From NCBI GenBank assembly GCA_025716815.1, contig JAIXMN010000011.1, positions 558,001 to 622,000 of the forward strand: 64,000 bases of DNA, read 5' to 3'. The position numbers were made by a program, and so were the translations under genes. Source of the stretch: Dichotomocladium elegans. Taxonomy: Eukaryota > Mucoromycota > Mucoromycetes > Mucorales > Lichtheimiaceae. Below, piece after piece: positions 22,998-34,619 of this stretch (its first letter is position 1; every line of letters begins with the position of its first letter). The notes below the pieces were generated by a model. It did no database searches, was not told the DNA's origin, and was given only the letters and a program-made list of their open reading frames with translations.

Positions 22998-23858
22998 TCA
23001 GATCGCGCAAGCCGTTAAGGCTGCCCATAGCAAAGATACCAAGGTATAAGGCGTGAGCGAGCGCTGCGTGAGTGCGCCCGAGCTCCACATGCTCTTTTTT
23101 GATCCGGTCGTGCTTGCGGAAGGAGAAGGAGTGATGGCCGTGTTCGCGGCGGCAATGGTTATGGGGATTGAGATATTATGATTCGTAGCTTGATTGGTGT
23201 AGACGACCTAAATTAACCACTTTATATGAGAACAAGGAGAGTATGGAGGGAAAGATGAATTACTTGCATTGTAATAGCCTGGGGCAGTATTGGATGGAAT
23301 ATCGTACTACATAGTATGCCGAGAGTGCTACATAAGTCACCTGTGCCTATCCAACACTGTCTGTAGCATAAAGAGACAGACAAACAGAGAGGGGAAGACA
23401 TACACACACACACACACATACATACATTTTCCTGATGTTCGTAAACGGTCTGGCCTCCCTGATTGACTTGCTCGCTGAACCCTTTGGCAATATTGGCATT
23501 CTGTACCATCACGATACTGTTCGTGGCGTTTTGGGTATCTTGGAGAATGATGGAGAGCTGGAGGGCTTTTTTCCGAATGAGAAGGGTTTGTTTGAGTTAG
23601 GTCAACCAGCCAGCCAGTGGGTTTGCCAAACCCCTTTCTGCTTCTGAATAACGATTACTTACTACTCGCGGTGCTTTCAGCGGATATTCTGTAAACGAGC
23701 GGAAGCTTTTGGCCGGTCACATACAGTGAATTGGGCCCCGGTTTGGAGACGTTATAGTACCGAGCGTCGTCATGGGCTTGCTGCTGCTGCTGTTGCTGGG
23801 CTTCTGCTCCGCGGAGACAGATAGCTATGCACATTAGAATAAGAAAGGAGAGCCACAT
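22998..23858 (-). CDS. Small secreted, probably GPI-anchored wall protein (Kre9/Knh1-like region)
   Basis: Four exons: 23858-23663, 23565-23426, 23306-23268 and 23207-22998, giving 194 residues. The first exon codes a signal peptide (MWLSFLILMCIAICLRGAEA), a short glutamine run and PGPNSLYVTGQKLPLVYRI, the kind of opening strand found in Kre9/Knh1-type Ser/Thr-rich wall proteins. Later blocks are TLQLSIILQDTQNATNS, YDIPSNTAPGYYN|VVYTNQ and HNISIPITI. The C-terminus has a Ser/Thr linker and a hydrophobic end (TPYTLVSLLWAALTACAI) suiting GPI attachment. Secretion is strongly supported; a beta-glucan or wall role is inference. The third intron starts gcaagt. The second intron contains a (GT)n run and the first intron ends in an adenine-rich acceptor. 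Confidence 0.82.
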
Positions 23859-25586
23859 TTTGTAGCGCAGTATAGAAGGGAAGGCGTACTAGATACAGCA
23901 AAACGAAAAAGAAGCACCCGTGTCTTCTTTATCCTTAGTTCTTGTATTTAGGACTATGCTTGCGGATCCATTGAACGGATTTGCTGTGTACATTGCTATC
24001 GACACGTACTTATTATGATCCGCTTCTGCTGCAAACTTCCCAACAAACCTCCTACCCCCTGGTTTCTTTTTTTTTTTGCATTATTTCATTCTCCCCTGCG
24101 TAAGCGATACAAAGAACTAAATGCGGTGTCCCAGACCCTTTCTTTTCTTTTGTTGGAAAAGAGACGTGGGCCATGAGGAGCCAAAGAAGATTGGAGAACG
24201 GGTATAGCTCTCTCCTTCAAATAGAAGAAACGTACGTATGAATTCCTGGAAAATGGAGAGCCAAAGATCACAATGATCAGATGATCAGCTGCAGAAGCAA
24301 CAAAGAAAGTATTAAAAAGAAAGAACATCGTTCTGCACGCCGATTTTCCTGACAAACGAAGAAACCTCGCATAGGTGAAAAGCTACATACTTTCAAGAAG
24401 AAAAAAAAAAGAGAGAGAGATGGAAAGACCTTATCCGGATGCACATGCAGTAAATGCTTTCTACTGCTACAGACGAAAGCGCATGCAAAATCGAAAAATG
24501 AGTCCGTTCTGCCCGAATGAACGGGAAATTATGTTGCGATCTCTTGTATCCTTAATGACATTGCGTATGCTCTAGAAAAGGAGCCTTTGTTCCGGAAACC
24601 CGGTTCGTGCACATATACGTCTGACGAATATGTACACGTCCCGTCGTTAGCCCTTTGTATCCCTCGATAAGCGCCTGCCCCAAGCTAGCACAGACATTTA
24701 ATAATTATACTTCACGGACGGCTATATACTCTATACTAGCGAGCAAAAAATGAAAGCTCCATAATGATTGGGCCTTTCTTTGTAATAACCGCTGTGGCTA
24801 CTCCATAGGCAATATAACATTCCCGATCTGTATATGCGTAATATATAGCTGGAAATAATCTGCTTGTACTCGATGTATGGTGCATAAAAAGCTTGTCTTT
24901 GACGATGCTGTTGTGAAAATCATATACATTATATATCCCCTTGGTATGCAGGATCCATGTATTCGGGTGATCATATCATAATGAAAACCTGGAAGGGGAG
25001 CGTAGAACTTTCTCTGGTATGCTGAGCAAAGAAGAGCAAACAACTCGAGTGTCTGAAACATGAAAACTCCTCTCTTTTTTTTTTTTTACGGCACGAAACG
25101 CGCCGCCAAAGTAAAAGTTTTGTGTAACTAGATATCGGTGGACACAGGCACCTTAAATGGCTATCATCCGACACCGCGTTTATACTAAATACGTTGGTAG
25201 ACGGCGATGATTCCGTCGTCATAGAACCTCAGGAACATGGCGTACCTCCGATCTATTCCTATACTCGGCATCGGAACGCAGATGAAGGAGAGCTTCTATA
25301 GCATTAGTACTTCAAGGAAAAGAAAAAGATTGATCACGATATGCTGCGGCTTGATCACGCCGCGATAAACATGGACCAATGGTGGCGCTCAATGCGGCGA
25401 AGAGCTATGGGAGATGACAGAATGGTGACAACAAACTGTCATTGGATCGGACCGGTTTAAAGAGCTGATGATAGCCTATTTGGGAATACGAGGAGTAATC
25501 ACGGTTGACCGCAGCCGTCATCAATCCATATATAAAAGACCACAATGTTCATCTTTTAATCTCTTGCATCAGAAAACATTACTCCC
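23859..25586. other. Intergenic region, no convincing gene
   Basis: About 1.7 kb of A/T-rich sequence with homopolymer runs. Short open frames (for example 24086-24355 minus and 24375-24575 plus) show no signal, domain or codon bias. TATATAAAA at about 25530-25538 is a good TATA box for the ORF at 25587. Confidence 0.5.
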
Positions 25587-25905
25587 ATGGTCCATCACCT
25601 TTTAGTCGATCCATTTGGTTTACACACCTTCAAGAAGGTAACAACAACAAAAAAGAATGTAACTGGAATATGCCGTGATCCCTAAAGTGAGCCTTCTCTT
25701 GCCATGGAAGTCTCCGCCTCCGCCGGCGCCTCCGCCAGCGCCTCCGCCAGCAACGCCTGCAGCGCCGGCTGTCTTGGTCGGTTACATTCCTGTACCGTCA
25801 ATCAGTTACGTTCAGGCGGTCCCTTTTCACTATAACTGCCTGTCGGCTTGCAGTTGTTCATCTCAATCCTTGGTGGCAGTACCAACTCCAGCAGCTCCAA
25901 AGTAA
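25587..25905 (+). CDS. Doubtful small proline-rich protein
   Basis: A TATA-like box lies about 55 bases before ATG 25587. Exon 1 (25587-25637) codes MVHHLLVDPFGLHTFKK. A gtaaca donor and an acceptor at 25710 keep phase 0 into exon 2 (25711-25905), which codes a PPPPAPPPAPPPATP tract, then VGYIPVPSISYVQAV and a Cys/Ser segment. The product would be 81 residues. The spacing and frame are consistent, but there is no family match and the proline tract could be a simple repeat. Confidence 0.35.
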
Positions 25906-26183
25906 TAGTTGGTATAGAAAACCTCATTTGATATATTAAAATCATATTGTATGTTATCGCTTCCGTAACATTTTCGAGTGTGATAATATATGGGTACTCG
26001 CAATGCGAGAGGTGAAGTTCAACATAGAGATTGGCGTACATGGCGGATAGGCGTAAATGTTGCAGCATATATGGCGTACCATGCCTTGAAGAAAATTGCA
26101 GAAAAATGGATTGCTTTAGTATGACCTTGTATATACAGTATTCTTGCTTTTTTTTTTATATGTCATGTGCCACTGATATTTAG

Positions 26184-28262
26184 CTACTGAGGCTTAGGGG
26201 AATATAGGCTAGGCTTGAGCCGAAGGCTCATAATAAATGTGACAGCGGCGATGCAACTGAGCACTACCCAGCTCAGGTGTGCTCGCACAGTGAAAGGGAG
26301 CCAGAGAGCAGCAATAGTACTATAGTAAATAAATCAGTCGCGTAGTCTGCTGAAGACATATATGCTCAACTTACGAGGACCAAATAAATCCGCTTGAAGC
26401 AGGTCCTAGAGCGCGGGCAGCACTTGAACAGCCTGATCGTTTTTGAAAGGATAGAAAGCCAATAAAAGAAAACACAGCGTGGAAAATTCCCCTCTTTTTT
26501 TTAATCCTCTTTGCTCTGCCGCGGTTGTATTCATCGAATCTCTTACATTGCGATAATGCATTGATAGTTGCCAGGGTGTTTGGACGCGTTGCGGCATTAT
26601 TCACGAGAATGATAGCACAGGTCATCGCAAGTGTCTGGAGCATTGCTTTCAAGCCCAGCTGAAGCAGCAGGCCGGCAAACAACCACACCTTGGTCTGTTC
26701 GCCATCCCAATTTGGGATATCATAGAGGTACCGCGCGGATCCTTGAGTTGCAAACAAGAAGATAAGAAAGAACAGCGAAGACTGAAACAAGGGGATTGTC
26801 CCAAGCCAATGCGTCAGGCGATGGTTGACAAATGTTTGTACAAACAATGTGACAAGACCGCAAAATGACAAGAGACCGCCGATCTCGCTCGAACCGAGCC
26901 CCAATCCGCCATCCTCAGGACGGGTTGCAGACCACGTTGGAAACAGCTCTGTTTGGACATATGACATTTAGCTGAGAAAATCATAGACAGGTGCACGCAC
27001 GTGACAAAGATCCTGAACAAACAAACCATCGTTAAATACTGTTTGATAAGCTAACATGCTATACGTCAGACAGATCGCCACCACAGCAGGGCTCAGGGCA
27101 TCAGAGAACGACAATGTTCGGGTCACCGCAGCCGATGCTCCATCATCCAACAGCGGTGTTTCCTCGCTTGGTTCGGTTGGGCACTCCACCACGAGGGTCT
27201 CCTCGAGATACAGATACCCAGCAATCCAACAGACAATGTCAATTATAGCAGCAGCAAAGCATGGCAGAAAGTATGGGTATTCAGTCAGAAAGTCGGTCAC
27301 CTGACCTGCATTGCCAAATAAATTTGGGTATTTTCGGACAGGCTCAGAGAGATAACCTTTCGGAAGAAATGGGTCTGAACAACTCCCCTCCGTCGCATCC
27401 TTCCACGTTCTACGAACACTTACCTCCTAGGGATGCGCCGACGATACCCCCCAAGCCATATACAACCTGTAAAAGCGAAAATGCCCGTGCCCGTTGAGTC
27501 TCCGAATAGCCCATGCTAAGTTCGGATACCATGCTCTTGATAATTGCAACGTTGTTGTCCTAGCAAACGGATCGGTTTTCGATTGGTCAGCTATATATCC
27601 ATTGGCTATGAGTAGATGGCATGTCCTTTTTTTTTTTTTTACCAAGAGGCCCGACAAGATTTTTGTTGTGATTGCCCACGCATATGTCTTTGCAAGGCCA
27701 AATGACAATACACTTAGGATGCCAATGGCCAATCCTGCCAGAGCTACGGGTCGCCGTCCTAGCCTATCGGAGATCATACCCAAGGGTATTGCTTGTTATT
27801 CTCACTTATCAGTCTTACGCACCAACTTTTTTTCTTCGTCTTCTTTTCCTTACCGGAAATGACCTGAGAGACCGCAAACGCTGTTGTGATTAAACTCACA
27901 TAATATCCTATGGTCGCTTCATCGCCTATATGAAAGTCGCGCACCATCTACAGTAACGGGCCGCGAAGAGAGAGAGAAAAATAGGGGCCAGTACCGTATA
28001 CCAGTCAGATAGGGCGTGTGCTTGCTCATACTCCAGATGGCTCAGCGGGTTGGCTTACAAAATAAATGAAGGGCGTGTGGATCGAGAAACTAACAGGTTC
28101 CTTGTGGGCGCGGATGGATGTGTAGTTACGGAGGATGTGGCGAATCAGTATGTGAGTAAGGAGGAGAACGCCATGGCACCGTCAAAGCTATGAGCTTACT
28201 GCAAATCGCACAACGCAGACCAGAAAGAGCTGTCTCGCAGGCAACGGTTTTTCGCCCTCCAT
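26184..28262 (-). CDS. MFS transporter, TetA/ZIFL-like (drug:H+ antiporter type)
   Basis: Nine exons: 28262-28200, 28100-28059, 27947-27854, 27791-27643, 27559-27424, 27356-27027, 26948-26547, 26432-26375 and 26319-26184, giving 469 residues. The order of motifs is that of a common fungal MFS group: LPARQLFLVCVVRFA|EPVSFSIHTPFIYF, then MVRDFHIGDEATIGYY, the MFS signature PLGMISDRLGRRP, SETQRARAFSLLQVVYG, a long central loop after helix 6 (SEPVRKYPNLFG, LEETLVVE), QTVFNDELFPTWSA and NALSQCCSSAARALGP in the second half. About 12 membrane segments are predicted by eye. The substrate is unknown; related carriers handle drugs, zinc chelates or peptides. It lies in tandem downstream of a sugar-type transporter on the same strand. 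Confidence 0.9.
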
Positions 28263-28574
28263 TGATCACAGAACAGGAAAAGCAAAGGTTTCGAAAAAGC
28301 TCTGCCCCCCCCCTCCTCGCCTTTCTTTTTGTTGTGCGTGGTTTTAAGGTTTAAGGTAAATGCTTCCGGAACCCTTTAGCCAATTCTCCCACCCCGCAAC
28401 CGCTTATCTGTCACTCCGCCGTTACACAAGAACTCGTTATCTCGTCTCTCAATTAGCAAGGAGACCAACATGGTGCGAGGTTGTAAACAATATCATTTGA
28501 TGAAAGGAGAAAGAAAAAAGAGTTGGAACTGAGCATTATGACCCTAGGTGATTTGAAGCGGTCGAATGAATCCG

Positions 28575-30139
28575 CTACACCTCGGAAGTGGTTGGGGAGA
28601 ATATGGGTTGATAATAGCTGGAGGATTTTGAGTATATCGAGTAGTTTGATCGTATGAGCTCGTCAGCACTTCTGCCTTTTGTTTCCGGTAAGATGTACCA
28701 CGCGATCACGCAGAGCGTCACAAGGAAGCAACCAAAGAGATAAAAGGTACGATGGAGCCCAATCCAGTCGCACAGAGTCATGAAGCCAGCAGATACGACA
28801 AAGTTCGAGGACATGTTGGATGCAAGGCTGATGGAACCGGCCACCGAAACGGCCTGAGTTTCGACCAGTTCCGGGATAATTAAAAACGGAATCGGCCCCA
28901 GACCAATCGCAAAGGCTGCCACAAATCCGATGATCGCGACTGCCGAGGTCATTTCTTGACCATCTGCTCCTAGACTCCATCCTAGCAGCACACTCATGAA
29001 CGCCATGCCCGATGCAGACGCTAAAAAGAGAGTGCGTCTTCCAGACCGATCCATCAAGTAGGCCGAGACAATGGTCATGATGAGATTAACAACCGATATG
29101 TAGACCGTTATGAGATCGCAATACTCAGGGAACACGGGGGACAGGATGGACGTCGAATAGAAAATGACTGCATTGATTCCTGAGAACTGCTGGGAAAGCT
29201 GGACGAGGAGCAAGAGCGCAAGAGGGCGGCGATATTGGGGTGCAGTCAAAAATCTCATGACGCTGACTTGTTGGCGTGCTGGCTCGGCAGTGGCCACGAT
29301 GTGGCCATCCTGTTCCTCGCGCCATTCGGCAATTTCTGCCTCAACGGCCTCCATGGGCGGCCCACGGAGCTTGAACAGCGATGCCTTGGCGCGGTTTAAA
29401 CTGCCTGGGATAGTCGCAAGGTACCGGGGTGAATCGGTGCAGAACGGCAGCAGCGTCAGCTGCACCAGCGCCAACAAGACACCCACTGCAAGGATGGCCC
29501 GCCACGCCGCCGGCGTCGACCATGAAAGACCTGCAATTTGCGAAACAAGAATGCCGATCACCACAGCCAACTGCGTAAAGACCCCAAAGAAGCCTCGGCT
29601 TGCCTTGGGCACACATTCCGCAATATAGGCAGGCGCCACTACCACTACAATGCCTACTCCCATGCCCGTCACAAAGCGACCCACCATCAGACCTGTCACG
29701 CTCGCCGCGGAGGACATGACCAACGACCCAAGACCCATCAGCACAGACGTGCCAAACAGTGACTGTCGCCGTCCGTATCGATCGCTCACAAACGATGCCG
29801 AGAGGGCACCAACAAGGCCACCCGCCGTCAGCAACGCCACCACAAGCGAGTATTGGCCATCAGACATGCGAATGCATCCCGGTAACCCCGCAATGCCATC
29901 AGATGGATCGATGAGCACACCCTCCTTGGTTTGGCATTTTGAGATTACAGCCTGTGGAGTGTTGAGTTCGCCATTGTGATAGCCATACTGGAATGCGCCC
30001 TGGAAAAGAAAACCTTTCTCAGTTTCAGGGTCTGTTGCGTAGCTCGCTTGCTGCTATTGGCTGTTTATGATGCAATTACCAAAACGATTGTGAAGATCAC
30101 AAAGGCGAGATATAAAGTCAACCGGCCAGAGGGTACCAT
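28575..30139 (-). CDS. MFS sugar-transporter family protein (SLC2-like, Vps73/YBR241C type)
   Basis: Two exons, 30139-30080 and 29999-28575, give 494 residues. Exon 1 codes the start and first half of helix 1 (VPSGRLTLYLAFVIFTIVL); exon 2 continues GAFQYGYHNGELNTPQ. Sugar-porter motifs are clear: SDRYGRRQSLFGTSVLM, GRFVTGMGVGIVVVVAPAYI, AECVPKASRGFFG, QLSQQFSGINAVIFYSTSI, MDRSGRRTLFL, GLGPIPFLIIPELVETQA and PETKGRSADEL. Twelve helices fit. The FQYGYHxGELNxPQ opening resembles the yeast Vps73/YBR241C group, some members of which are vacuolar; substrate and location are inference. The MFS gene next to it lies 313 bases downstream, same strand. Confidence 0.93.
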
Positions 30140-30715
30140 GAACTTAACCGGAAAAAGCGACTATGATTAGCTTAGCTGTTGCGATCCGCCCGGGTGGGGG
30201 CTAATGAGGTGCATTTCTTATTTCCATATTCGTAATGTTTGGGGGGTGTCCCACGCATGAACATGGCGTGTTGAACAAAAAACAATAGTCCTATCAGTTC
30301 GCTCTCTCCTCTTTGATGCAAAACATAAGACAATATCGTTTATGAACGAAAAGCCGGCCGTTCTTTGGCTCGGGCAGTATGAACAAGGAAAAAAGATGCA
30401 AGCAATGATCCAAGGCTGCAATGCACCTCACTGACGCTACCCCACCTATACAGGTTACAGGACGCGCTTACTCCGCTCCTTGGATACTAGAGAGACGAAG
30501 TTCCCCATCCTGCATGCAACTTCCATCACCCACGTCATTCTGGGTACAGCATTGCACACTTGCGCGCTCTCGCCCCCTTTTCTATTGCTTAATACAAGAC
30601 CACCAAGAGACAAGCTACCAGGAACACATATCCAAGTCCTTCATGCTGTTTGTATATATATATATATATATATACGATACTAATAAGACAATAATAATAC
30701 TACGAATGGGGCGCT
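30140..30715. other. Intergenic between serine-rich and sugar-transporter genes
   Basis: About 575 bases: 3' flank of the serine-rich gene and promoter of the transporter gene. It contains a (TA)n run at 30652-30674. No gene is seen. Confidence 0.5.
30652..30674. repeat. (TA)n microsatellite
   Basis: About 11 TA units downstream of the serine-rich gene. Confidence 0.95.
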
Positions 30716-31319
30716 TCAACGCCAAGCAGTTGATATATACATTGGAGCTAAACTGGGCGCAACCGTCCTTTTGCGATGCGCTAAAGACTGTGAAGATCCT
30801 GTTGGGCTTTCAGTCATTTTCTTCGCCTGACGCCAATCGGTATTTTTTGTCTGGAAGGACAGGACCCGACGGTCAGAAGCTGTAACTAATGAGACTTGTC
30901 TCCGCGTGCTTTCAGATTTGGTGGACGACGGTATTCGAAGAGAGCCCATGACAGATGCTGGCTGCCACCGCTTTGAAAGCGACTGATGCTGCGTTTTGGA
31001 AAGTGAGGAGGGTTCTGGCTTCGAATACAGATGTGCAGGTGTTGTTGCTGCTATTGTCGTGGGAGGCACTATTTTGCTATCTTTTTTCTCTTTTGTGATG
31101 ATCTCTTTCGGTTTAGTAGATACGGATATCGACAGTCGGCCAATGTATGATGGCCGAAACATACGACTCAACGAAGGCCGTGGTGTCTCATGTGTTCCGC
31201 TGGGTGACCGCCGGGTGTTGCTGCTGACGGATCCACTGGCTGCCTTGCGCAGGAAGGTGGTAAGGGTTGTGCTGAAGGACGCGTTCGGTTGTGGTCTGAT
31301 GGTATTGGTGTTGTTGTTA

Positions 31320-31355
<36 letters not shown>

Positions 31356-31924
31356 CTAATACTGCTGTTGCTGCTAGTGTAGCAATTTCTGCTTTGAATA
31401 GATAAATCCTCGGTGGAAGAAGCTGACTGTCGCCGTGAGGGCATGTAACCTGGAAAAGTAGTAACAAGATAAAGCTGTTAATTTCTCCTCCAAATTCGCG
31501 ACTCTCCTTTTTTTTCTTTTACATCACCTTCCAATACTGGGGTCGGCGGCCCCTTGGCACTGACGCGCTTGACCCATTTTATCATATCGGAATCTGCCTT
31601 TGCATAACACTTGCATTGGTTCTCAAGATAGATCATTCGCTGTCGCGCGTCAGGTATACGGAGTTTGGTATCCTCAAAGGACCGGGTCGGTCGTTTAGTG
31701 ACCGGACAGCGGTCAAAGCTTTGTACATTGGTGAACGAAGATTCCTGTGGCAAAAGTGCTACACAATGGGATTTCGGTCGCCGGTTACGCGGAAGTGGTC
31801 GTTCAGGTGGTGGTGCCGATAGAGCGCTGACAGGTCGTCGCGGTTGGTGACGCTGTGGTAATGGCGGTGGCATATGCAATAGCAGTCGTTGATGTTGATT
31901 CATATCAAGTTTGGACGATGGCAT
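30716..31924 (-). CDS. Serine-rich protein of unknown function
   Basis: Two exons, 31924-31528 and 31449-30716, give 376 residues. Exon 1 is basic and proline-rich and ends with a helical block, RQRMIYLENQCKCYAKADS, followed by MIKWVKRVSAKGPPTP, the only stretch that looks folded. Exon 2 is very rich in Ser, Thr and Arg, with a poly-Ser/Asn tract coded by a (CTG)n-type repeat on the plus strand (31316-31372) and several RRxS sites that suit kinase phosphorylation. No signal peptide or membrane segment is seen. The family was not recognised. Confidence 0.7.
31316..31372 (-). repeat. Trinucleotide repeat coding poly-Ser in the serine-rich gene
   Basis: CTG-type units on the plus strand (AGC on the coding strand) coding the run of serines and neighbouring asparagines. 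Confidence 0.9.
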
Positions 31925-34619
31925 GGTAATGAAAAACTTTTTTTTATAGAAATAAAAAAAAACGAAAACAGAAACAGGCTAGGTAAAAACAATTTATTAC
32001 AAGAAAAAAGGCTTCCCAGAAATCACTCCCTGGATTTGGCTCATCGTTTCAACAAGTCTCCTTGGATTCTCCTTGCGCGTAAGGGAACAACTCCATTTAT
32101 GTAAAGCACCATAGAAGCGAACGAATGAAAGAAAAAATGCGTGCGTGTAGGCACCTGCAAAGCCTGTATAAATGACACTTCCCCTTTCTTCAGCCTCTCT
32201 CTCCCCTGTACATAATCCCCGTGACACAGATAATGGGCTCATAGTCTTTTCTTCTTAATAAGCTGATATATGCTATTCTTAGCTGCGTTGCATTGCGATC
32301 CAGATGTTGCAGCATAGCACGCAGCACTATTTGACATATTTGACTATTGCATTAGAGAAGGACCGCGTAATCTTATTTAGTAATGATATCAGTCAATAAA
32401 TACGCCGTGTTTTATCAATGTTAGTAGATCGGCAAACGCCATCTTTCTATGTTGCACGACAAAGGACAGTTATATTAGATATTTTAAAATTGTCATCAGA
32501 TGACGACTATGACTATGATGAATATTCCTCCTGCAACTGTTGCCGTGCGTCACTTCGATGCGCTAAGTAGCCGCATAAAGGGAAGACCTGCATCTTATGA
32601 TTCCTTTCCATAGCACCTGCGCCTTTATCTGTTACCCAAATCATGGCGCGGGTGCGTGGAAACGCAAATACAGTACTAATGTACCGTTGTCAAGATATTA
32701 GCCCCTGCAGTGACATCCAAAACAACCATCGTTATCGTCATAATGCCAAAATTGGCCACTGCGCAATTCATTGTTAAAAAGGGATGCTATTGCACAAATC
32801 ATCACAGGGAGCAGCTTTCCAAGATTCATATATATAAAAACAGGATAGTCATCGTGCAAACATCCAGCAAAGATTGAAAATTTACTTCTCCAGACCTGGT
32901 TTACTCTAGGGGTAATAAGTTAATTTTATCAGAGCTAGGGAACCGCTGGGAAATGTGGCAATGATCGTATATAATCATAGAAACTGCAATCGTTTAACTC
33001 TCTTTTCATACAGTACATGATTATGACTTGTCACGTTATTTGGTGCTTCCGAAACGTCCAAGCCAGCAGCAAACATTGATTTACCCCATTGTAAACCATC
33101 CATTAAACTCAGCATCATGCTCAGGAGAGATTTTCTATTCTGCGCAATTTTGTCCGATAATCTGGAACGCCTTAATGTCAACTTTTTGCTCATTAAACAA
33201 CTCTGGACTTATTTTTGAGTTTTGTCCATATGCACCTGATCTACTTGATTATCACGTCCTTATGGCCAACTTTCCTGTCTGAAATATTGAACGGCGGTAT
33301 CCGCACCGAAGAAAGGTACTTTATGTTTTCCACGTTGGTCACAGTATGCCTTGAAACTTTAGTTCAACAGAGAAAAACGTATGTTTTTTCCCTCAATATG
33401 ACTGAGATTAACATCTATGATCGTACCAGTTCAGATTAGGTCGACTGTAGCAGTAACGTGAATGACACTGTTATATATTAAGATAATCATATTCGGCAGA
33501 GAAATATAAACCCTGTGAGGCACGTTAAATCTCTCTGTAATTATTTTAGAACCCTTATATACAGCATGCCTTTATGATTTTGTATATCAAATTATCAGTG
33601 CGCTCTCATTTACGCTATCATGTCGACTGATGTATGATAACGGTTTGATAGAACCCCTCCTTTTTTAGGTGCCAGATACATGTTAATACCGAGTGCAAAA
33701 TGCTGCATTTACCTGATGCTATATTATTGATCTGGGCGACTCCTTTTTTTGCGGCGGCAGCTATATATGTCAGCCAACATTATACAGCAGAGATCCTCCT
33801 TCCCTTTTTTTTCCCCACTGATGCATATCTGAAAGAGTATTAATTGTGCGCCAATAAGCATGATCAAATTCATGCATATACGCACATTGACCAAAGCAAC
33901 TTTTCTGCACATTTCTCGCGCATATCTCGAGAGATCTGATGCGTTGATTTAGGAGGATCCCTGACGGATCTGTATCTCAGATATAAGCATAGTGCTCTAT
34001 CGGTGATAAAATCTGATTTTAGAACTGATGTAGAGTGCAATAGACTGCATCATGTGCATGGAAAAGTCATCAGATTAGGAACTTGAGAATCCCGACCTTG
34101 TATGGATATAGCTATGCTTAGAAAAAAAGATTACAAAGAAAAAAAAAGAAACCGCCATTCTCCGTTAGACGATGATTACGAAGGGCCTACATATTGGAGC
34201 TTTTATACGAGACGTATGATGGTTTACTGCCCAAGTTCTTTTTTTTGCTGCACGATTGGGCATAGCGCACGTTACGAAAGGGGTTCATCGCATGTACGCT
34301 ATGATCAGTTCCTCTCCACCTCCTTTTTATAGGTCCAATCGCCGGCTACAGATGATTAATAGTAAGGAAATGAAATGCCCTATTATAATGGCATAAATAG
34401 ATCGAGACGTCTCATTACTTTATCGTTTATTTCTCTAAACTCCAGGGCAATGCCTAAAATGTCTAGGTAAGGGTTTTTTATGCAGTTAGACTGTGATTGG
34501 TTCCGCGACCGAAATTGGTACCTGTGCATTGTGACTATTTTCCGATTAAAAAAAAAAGATAGATAGACAAAGTCAATGAGTGGTTTAGGCCCTGTTCCAA
34601 CAGCATAAACTACCTGAAT
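31925..34619. other. A/T-rich intergenic region, no recognised gene
   Basis: About 2.7 kb. Small open frames on both strands (for example 33193-32975 minus, LLSMMLSLMDGLQWGKS; 33028-33282 plus) show no recognisable domains and no splice-joined continuity that I could find. The last 200 bases form the Nog2 promoter. Confidence 0.5.

Noticed and set aside
23401..23428. (CA)n repeat as an independent element
   Set aside because: It lies inside the second intron of the secreted-protein gene and is described there.
26184..30139. Operon-like or cluster function for the two tandem transporters
   Set aside because: They belong to different MFS families, have separate promoters of a few hundred bases and share no pathway genes nearby.
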